Assembly (NCBI GenBank): GCA_000824785.1
Contig: CCNB01000016.1
Span: 110,925-153,925, forward strand
Direction: 5' to 3'
Source of the DNA: Mesorhizobium plurifarium
Lineage (GTDB): Bacteria > Pseudomonadota > Alphaproteobacteria > Rhizobiales > Rhizobiaceae
Length of the DNA stretch: 43,001 bases
Positions 38,178-43,001 of the stretch are shown here, piece after piece. Under the pieces are notes generated by a model that saw only the letters and a program-made list of their open reading frames with translations, was not told where the DNA came from and did not search any database. The translations under genes were made by a program, and so were the position numbers. The number at the start of each line of letters is the position of its first letter. The stretch's first letter is position 1.

Positions 38178-38978
38178 TCAATCCTTGAGGTTGTCGGGGT
38201 TGAGCGGCGTCTTCAGCCAGGCCTTCGAGCTCTCATCGAGCTTGCCCTCGGCGAGCATCTTGGCGACGGCTTCGTTCACCGCCTTCTTCAGCCGGTCCTC
38301 GTTCTTGTTGAGGCCGATATGCGAGGGCGAGGTCAAAAGCTGGAATTTCTGCTCCGGCTTCAGCGCATCCTGCTTCGCCAGCACCTGCGCGCCGACATCG
38401 TTGCCCACGACCATCAACTGCGTCTGGCCGGAGATGAAGGCCTGGATGACGGAATTGTAGTTGTCGAAGCGGCGGATGTCGGCGGAAGCCGGCGCCGCCT
38501 GGGTCAGCGAAGTATCTTCCAGCGTGCCGCGATTGACGGCGATCGACTTGTCGGCAAGGTCTTCCTTGCCTTTGACGGCGAGCTCGGCCGGGCCGATGAC
38601 GGCGATGTAATAAGGCGCGTAGGCGGCCGCGAAATCGATCACCTGCTCGCGCTCCTTGGAGTAGCCGACGCTCATCAATATATCGACGCGCTTGTCGGTG
38701 AGATAAGGGATGCGGTTCTGGCCGGTGACGCTGACCAGGTTGAGCTTCACCTTCAAGGCATCGGCGATCGCCTGCGCCACGTCGATGTCATAGCCCTTGA
38801 TGCTCATATCGGCGCTGGCCGAGGAGAAGGGCGGGAAGTCCGAGAAGATGCCGACATTGATGGCGCCGGCCTTGGTGATGTCGTCGACGGCGTCGGCCTT
38901 GGCGGCTTGGGTGGCGAGACCGGCGCCGAGCATCATGGCTGCCGCGATGGCGGATTTCAGAACATTGCGAAGAGTCAT
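38178..38978 (-). CDS. Polar amino-acid-type ABC transporter substrate-binding protein
   Basis: A 266-aa periplasmic protein of family 3 with a signal peptide (MTLRNVLKSAIAAAMMLGAG, cut near AKA-DA, residue 29). Features: GYDIDVAQAIADALKVKLNLV (about residues 62-82) and the cleft sequences that follow. Ligand perhaps a guanidino or cationic amino compound, from the adjacent agmatinase-family gene; the arginine-binding signature is not decisive. Confidence 0.92.
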   Translation of the reverse strand: MTLRNVLKSAIAAAMMLGAGLATQAAKADAVDDITKAGAINVGIFSDFPPFSSASADMSIKGYDIDVAQAIADALKVKLNLVSVTGQNRIPYLTDKRVDILMSVGYSKEREQVIDFAAAYAPYYIAVIGPAELAVKGKEDLADKSIAVNRGTLEDTSLTQAAPASADIRRFDNYNSVIQAFISGQTQLMVVGNDVGAQVLAKQDALKPEQKFQLLTSPSHIGLNKNEDRLKKAVNEAVAKMLAEGKLDESSKAWLKTPLNPDNLKD

Positions 38979-39015
38979 TTTCTGGTTCCCCTGCTGGAAG
39001 CTTGTTTGTTGCGTC

Positions 39016-39042
39016 CGGCCGCCGGCTCCAGCGCGGCGGCCG
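39016..39042 (-). other. Stem-loop between the ureohydrolase and binding-protein genes
   Basis: CGGCCGCCG (39016-39024) pairs perfectly with CGGCGGCCG (39034-39042), 9-base loop. It lies in the 79-base gap of the presumed operon; may be an mRNA processing or stabilising structure. Confidence 0.6.
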
Positions 39043-39057
39043 TATCCGTTCGATGTC

Positions 39058-40113
39058 TTAGCCCTTCTTGATCGCCGGGCTGAACACCATCAGGCTCAGG
39101 ATTTCGAACAGGACCTGGGCGCCGACATGGGCCGTGTTGGTGGTCGCGTCATATTGCGGGGCCACCTCGACTACGTCGCCGCCGACGATGTTGAGGCCCT
39201 TCAGCCCGCGCAGCAATTCGAGCACCTCGCGCGTCGTCAGCCCGCCGACTTCCGGCGTGCCGGTGCCAGGCGCGAAGGCCGGATCGATGCTGTCGACGTC
39301 GAAGGAGATGTAGGTCGGGCCGTCGCCGACGATTTTCCGTGCCTTCTCGATGATGGCCGGGATGCCGAGCCCGGTCACTTCCTCGGCATGCACGACGGTC
39401 ATGCCGGACTCGTAGGTGAACTCCCACAGATATTCGGCCGAGCCGCGGATGCCGATCTGGATCGTGCGCGAGGGATCGAGCACGCCGTCCAGCACCGCGT
39501 TGCGGAACGGCCCGCCATGATGGAATTTGGTCATGTCGAACAGCCCGCTGGTATCGCAATGGGCGTCGATATGGATCATGCCGACCGGCGCCTTTTTGCC
39601 GACCGCCTTCAGGATCGGATGGCTGATCGAATGGTCGCCGCCGACTGAGAGCGGCAGCACGCCGGCATCGACGATCTGGTTGGTGCGCTTTTCGATGTCC
39701 TCATGGCTGATCTCCAGCCGGTAGCGGCTGCGGAACGGCGTGTCACCGATGTCGGCGACGCGCAGCTCATGCGTCGGCGCGCATTCCAGCACGTGGTTGT
39801 AGGGGCCGATGCGCTCGATGGCGCGCAGCGCCCGCGGCCCGAAGCGAGAGCCGGGACGGTTGGTGACGCCGAGATCCATCGGCACGCCGATCATCGCCAC
39901 GTGCAGGTCGCCGAAATCCGGGTTCTCGGCAGCGATTTCGCGGTAGGGCGCGGCGAGGAAGGTCGGGATGCCGGAATAGGGCGCGAGGCGCGTGCCCGAT
40001 TTGTTGAAGATCTTGTCGGCGACCTTGCGGAATTTCGGATCGAACATCTCGCCGCCATGGCTCTCGCCATATTTGCGGCGCAACGCTTCGAGCTTGCCGC
40101 GATCGTAACCCAT
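39058..40113 (-). CDS. speB: Agmatinase-family ureohydrolase
   Basis: A 351-aa binuclear-metal hydrolase that splits a guanidino compound to an amine and urea. Metal ligands are present: His161 (GGDHS), Asp183, His185 and Asp187 (DAHCD), Asp272 and Asp274 (DVDSID). The N-terminal part is about 45 residues longer than E. coli agmatinase, as in guanidinobutyrase-type relatives, so 4-guanidinobutyrate or 3-guanidinopropionate are possible substrates beside agmatine. The start at 40113 has GGAG ahead. It heads an operon with the amino-acid-type ABC genes, which suggests the importer delivers its substrate; divergent from a LysR regulator. The symbol reflects the family, not a proven substrate. 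Confidence 0.88.
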   Translation of the reverse strand: MGYDRGKLEALRRKYGESHGGEMFDPKFRKVADKIFNKSGTRLAPYSGIPTFLAAPYREIAAENPDFGDLHVAMIGVPMDLGVTNRPGSRFGPRALRAIERIGPYNHVLECAPTHELRVADIGDTPFRSRYRLEISHEDIEKRTNQIVDAGVLPLSVGGDHSISHPILKAVGKKAPVGMIHIDAHCDTSGLFDMTKFHHGGPFRNAVLDGVLDPSRTIQIGIRGSAEYLWEFTYESGMTVVHAEEVTGLGIPAIIEKARKIVGDGPTYISFDVDSIDPAFAPGTGTPEVGGLTTREVLELLRGLKGLNIVGGDVVEVAPQYDATTNTAHVGAQVLFEILSLMVFSPAIKKG

Positions 40114-40157
40114 GTCCGGTCTCCTCTGCCTGCTGCCCGCACGGACGATTTGCCAAG

Positions 40158-40177
40158 CCAGCCTGTTGTCAGGCTGG
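40158..40177 (-). other. Hairpin in the leader of the ureohydrolase gene
   Basis: CCAGCCTG (40158-40165) and CAGGCTGG (40170-40177), perfect 8-bp stem with a 4-base loop, 45-64 bases before the start on the minus strand. No U-tract. Could be part of an RNA control element; I could not match it to a guanidine riboswitch. Confidence 0.45.
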
Positions 40178-40258
40178 ATCGTTACCCGCTGTCCCTTGCG
40201 GATTTCATGTCTCTTGAAAGCTGTTCCGGGTAAAAGTGTCGGGCAGCCGCATTGAAAA

Positions 40259-40302
40259 ATCAATTGATATTGTTAGGGTCTATGCTGTGAGAAAATCTCA
40301 CA
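40259..40302. promoter_or_regulatory. Candidate LysR operator region
   Basis: ATCAATTGAT (40259-40268, perfect palindrome) and the inverted repeat TGTGAGA-AAA-TCTCACA (40286-40302). The latter ends 15 bases before the LysR start. This AT-rich divergent region probably binds the regulator encoded next to it and may control both genes. Confidence 0.5.
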
Positions 40303-40317
40303 AAGTAGGAGCTCTCC

Positions 40318-41292
40318 ATGGCCAAGCGCCTGCCGCCGCTGAACCCGCTGCGCGCCTTCGAAGCCGCGGCGCGGCAAGCCTCGCTGACCAAGGCGGCGGG
40401 TGAGCTCAACGTCACCCACGGCGCCGTCAGCCATCAGATCAAGGCGCTCGAGCAGTCGCTCGGCGTGAAGCTGTTCGAGCGCACCGGGCAGCGGGTGAAG
40501 TTGACGCCGCATGGCGCGGAGTTCCTGCCGGCGGTCTCGGCCGCCTTCGAGGGCATCGCCGCCGCCACCCAGCGCATGACCAGGCCGGCGAGTGCTGGCG
40601 CGCTCTCGGTCTCCTGCGTGCCGGCGCTGCTGCTGCTGTGGATGACGCCGCGGCTCGGCTCCTTCACGGCGCAATATCCAGACATCCAGCTGACGCTGAT
40701 CCCGTCCAACGATCCCAAGGACATCCGTGCCGCGGACATCGACGTCTGCGTGCATTATGGCGACGGCGGCTGGAGCGACTGCTGGATACGCAAATGGTCG
40801 GGGCTGGAGCTCTTCCCCGTGGTCAGCCCGACGCTGATCAACAACCGGCCGATCCGCAGCGTCCGCGACCTCGCCGACCATGTGTTCCTGCATGGCGACG
40901 ATGGCCGCGAATGGCACACCTGGCTGGCCGCCGCCGACGCGCTCGACCTGGAGCGCGGCCGCCGCCACCGTCTGGGTGATGCGCGCATGGCGACGGAGGC
41001 AGCCGTGCACGGCCATGGCGTCGCGCTCGGCGATTCCGTCACCGCGCGCGCCCTGCTTGCCAGGGGCATGCTCGTCGCGCCATTCACTTTGTCGGTGCCG
41101 GCGGTCGATGATTTCTACGTCGTCTGCCGCAATGAGATGCGTTCGGCGCCGATCGTCCAGCTCTTCATCGATTGGCTGTTCGCCGAAAAGGAGCAGGACG
41201 AGGCCCGCGCCGATGCGCCGGTGGCCGGTCGGGTGCCGAGCCGCAGGAAACGCCCGGCCCTGAAGGTTATCGGCGCCGGGGGCGTGTCCTGA
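40318..41292 (+). CDS. LysR-family regulator, GcvA-like
   Basis: A 324-aa transcription factor. N-terminal HTH PLRAFEAAARQASLTKAAGELNV...SHQIKALEQSLG (about residues 10-49), then the effector-binding region. The C-terminus has an extra basic tail (PSRRKRPALKV). AGGAG at 40308-40312 precedes the ATG. Divergent from the ureohydrolase/ABC operon, which it presumably controls. Confidence 0.93.
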   Translation: MAKRLPPLNPLRAFEAAARQASLTKAAGELNVTHGAVSHQIKALEQSLGVKLFERTGQRVKLTPHGAEFLPAVSAAFEGIAAATQRMTRPASAGALSVSCVPALLLLWMTPRLGSFTAQYPDIQLTLIPSNDPKDIRAADIDVCVHYGDGGWSDCWIRKWSGLELFPVVSPTLINNRPIRSVRDLADHVFLHGDDGREWHTWLAAADALDLERGRRHRLGDARMATEAAVHGHGVALGDSVTARALLARGMLVAPFTLSVPAVDDFYVVCRNEMRSAPIVQLFIDWLFAEKEQDEARADAPVAGRVPSRRKRPALKVIGAGGVS

Positions 41293-41385
41293 CGGCTGGA
41301 CTTGCATAGCTGCTTTTTGTCGGGCCAGCTTGCAAAGCTGCAAGCGCGTTCGAAAATACAATGCTAAGAGGCATTCCCGCGGCTC

Positions 41386-41434
41386 GATCATGATCCCGAA
41401 AAGTGGAAACCTGTTTTCGGAAAAGATCGTGCTC
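41386..41434. repeat. Short palindromic repeat, family D
   Basis: GATCATGATCCCGAAAAGTG...CGGAAAAGATCGTGCTC with a 7-bp stem CCGAAAA (41396-41402) and TTTTCGG (41414-41420). A common kind of Rhizobiales intergenic repeat. It lies in the gap before pncB. Confidence 0.7.
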
Positions 41435-41511
41435 CAACAGAAAGCTGGATCAGAAAGGCGATTCCACGAGACGCCATCCTGATCCGGCGAGCAACGAAAG
41501 CGCATTGAGAC

Positions 41512-42816
41512 ATGGCAAAGACCGATATAGCGCGCCGCGTCTACAACCACACCTGGAAGCTGGACCCGATCGTCCGCAGCCTGCTGGACACCGACTTCTA
41601 CAAGCTTCTGATGCTGCAGATGATCTGGGGCATGTATCCCAAGGTCGACGCCACCTTCTCCCTGATCAACCGCACAACTTCGGTGCGCCTCGCCGACGAG
41701 ATCGACGAGGGGGAACTGCGCGAGCAGCTCGATCATGCTCGTACGCTGCGCTTCTCGAAGAAGGAGATGATCTGGCTGGGCGGCAATACCTTCTATGGCC
41801 GCAAGCAGATCTTCGAGCCGGAATTCCTCGCCTGGCTCGAGGATTTCCGCCTGCCCGAATACGAGCTTTCCAGGCGCGATGGCCAGTTCGAGCTCTCTTT
41901 CGCCGGCCCCTGGATGTACACGACGCTCTGGGAAATCCCGGCTTTGGCCATCATCAACGAGCTCCGTTCGCGCGCGGCGATGCGCTCCTTCGGCCCGTTC
42001 GCGCTCGACGTGCTTTATGCCCGCGCCAAGGCCAAGATGTGGGACAAGACCGAGCGGCTCAAGGCGCTGCCGGGCATCCGCATTTCCGATTTCGGCACAA
42101 GGCGCCGCCATTCGTTCCTATGGCAGCGCTGGTGCGTCGAGGCGCTGAAGGAAGGCATCGGCGATGCCTTCACCGGCACGTCCAACGTGCTTTTGGCGAT
42201 GGATAACGACCTCGAGGCTTTGGGCACCAACGCGCATGAACTGCCTATGGTCTTCGCCGCCCTTGCCAACTCCGAGGAGGAACTGAGGCAGTCGCCCTAC
42301 AAGGTGCTGCAGGACTGGCAGCGCTACTATGGCGGCAACCTCCTGATCGTGCTGCCGGACACTTTCGGCACCGCCGCATTCCTGCGCGATGCGCCGGACT
42401 GGATTGCCGACTGGACCGGCTTCCGCCCCGACAGCGCGCCGCCGATCGAAGGCGGCGAGAAGATCCTCTCCTGGTGGCGCGAGAAGGGCAAGGATCCCAA
42501 GCAGAAGCTGCTCATCTTCTCCGACGGGCTGGAGGTCGAGACCATCGAGGAGGCCTATCGTCACTTCAAGGGCAAGGTGCGCATGTCCTTCGGCTGGGGC
42601 ACCAATCTCACCAATGATTTCGAGGGCTGCGCGCCGACCGAAACCAAAAGCCTCGACGCCATCTCGCTGGTCTGCAAGGTCAGCGAGGCCAATGGCAGGC
42701 CGGCGGTGAAGCTGTCGGACAACCCCGCAAAGGCGACCGGAGATGAGAAGGAGATTAAGCGGTATCTGAGGATTTTCGGCGAGAAGGGGCGGGTGGAGCA
42801 GCTGGTGAAGGTGTGA
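41512..42816 (+). CDS. pncB: Nicotinate phosphoribosyltransferase PncB
   Basis: A 434-aa enzyme making nicotinate mononucleotide from nicotinate and PRPP in NAD salvage. Motifs: LLDTDFYKLLMLQM (about residues 24-37) at the N-terminus, DFGTRRRHS (about 193-201), GTSNV (222-226) and GTNAHELP (238-245), where the family carries the phosphorylated histidine. Slightly longer than E. coli PncB (400). Weak ribosome site before ATG 41512. Preceded by a family-D repeat. Stands alone as a single gene. Confidence 0.95.
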   Translation: MAKTDIARRVYNHTWKLDPIVRSLLDTDFYKLLMLQMIWGMYPKVDATFSLINRTTSVRLADEIDEGELREQLDHARTLRFSKKEMIWLGGNTFYGRKQIFEPEFLAWLEDFRLPEYELSRRDGQFELSFAGPWMYTTLWEIPALAIINELRSRAAMRSFGPFALDVLYARAKAKMWDKTERLKALPGIRISDFGTRRRHSFLWQRWCVEALKEGIGDAFTGTSNVLLAMDNDLEALGTNAHELPMVFAALANSEEELRQSPYKVLQDWQRYYGGNLLIVLPDTFGTAAFLRDAPDWIADWTGFRPDSAPPIEGGEKILSWWREKGKDPKQKLLIFSDGLEVETIEEAYRHFKGKVRMSFGWGTNLTNDFEGCAPTETKSLDAISLVCKVSEANGRPAVKLSDNPAKATGDEKEIKRYLRIFGEKGRVEQLVKV

Positions 42817-42881
42817 GGGCGTTGGCCAACTGAGGTCGTCACGCGGGACAGCAAAGTTGGATAGGCTGAGTTCCTTCGCCC

Positions 42882-43001
42882 CCCTCTCTGTCCTGCCGGA
42901 CATCTCCCCCTCAAGGGGGGAGATTAAGCTGTCATCTCCGCTTTCGCCAATCTTCGACGTTGCTAGGAAGGAGCCGGCGCCGAAACTGCCAATCTCCCCC
43001 C
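42882..43001. repeat. Intergenic palindromic repeat, family A, right copy
   Basis: Inverted relative to the copy at 8-130. Reads CCCCCCTCTCTGTCCTGCCG...GGGGGGAGATT... and ends in CTGCCAATCTCCCCCC at the window edge. The region from the pncB stop to the window end (42817-43001) contains nothing else I can support. Confidence 0.8.

Overview
The window (about 65% GC, dense, few tight spacers) looks like chromosome of an alphaproteobacterium of the order Rhizobiales, most likely Mesorhizobium. The pointers are the smoEFGK-smoS-mtlK polyol operon order, a NodF/NodE-like ACP and ketoacyl synthase pair, a FrcK-like kinase, and several kinds of short palindromic intergenic repeats of the sort common in rhizobia. 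The genus is inferred from gene content and memory, not from a search. I see no rRNA, tRNA, CRISPR array, insertion sequence or prophage gene.

Layout: (1) 1-6544: a lipoprotein-type D,D-carboxypeptidase (-), a possible sugar-mutarotase-fold protein, a FrcK-like kinase, a small basic Ala/Lys-rich protein, a nu-class-like glutathione transferase (-), and an ACP/KAS pair resembling NodF/NodE (-). (2) 6740-15710: a dispersed urease locus, ureD-ureA-(DUF1272)-ureJ-ureB, then two antisense genes for exported proteins, then ureC-(membrane protein)-(GST)-ureE-ureF-(DUF3995)-ureG. All seven core urease genes are present and the UreC active-site residues are intact. (3) 15785-18634: a class II aldolase-family protein, a HAD phosphatase (-), a SorC-family regulator and a tiny DUF1127-like protein (-). 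(4) 18735-28739: a GcvA-like LysR regulator, then a polyol uptake and oxidation operon (binding protein, two permeases, ATPase, sorbitol dehydrogenase, mannitol 2-dehydrogenase, HAD phosphatase, FGGY kinase). (5) 28732-35109 (-): a second complete carbohydrate ABC importer with a xylitol/sorbitol-type dehydrogenase and an AraC regulator, meeting the first operon tail to tail. (6) 35353-36756: a MATE exporter. (7) 36797-41292: a polar amino-acid-type ABC importer without an ATPase gene, behind an agmatinase-family ureohydrolase, with a divergent LysR regulator. (8) 41512-42816: pncB, for NAD salvage.

How they fit together: regions 4 and 5 would import polyols, oxidise them to ketoses and phosphorylate the ketose. 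The SorC regulator probably controls region 4, because the same GCAATTGC-type palindrome occurs as a pair in front of both the regulator gene and smoE. Region 7 would import and cleave a guanidino compound, releasing urea that the urease of region 2 could turn into ammonia (inference).

Recurring structure: in each of the three ABC systems the binding-protein gene is separated from the first permease gene by a GC-rich perfect stem-loop of 9-11 bp. The two ends of the window carry inverted copies of one repeat about 120 bp long. No clearly new defence or mobile system was found. The least ordinary items are the NodFE-like pair, whose ACP has His before the pantetheine serine, the urease locus carrying unknown genes, and the SorC operator pairs.
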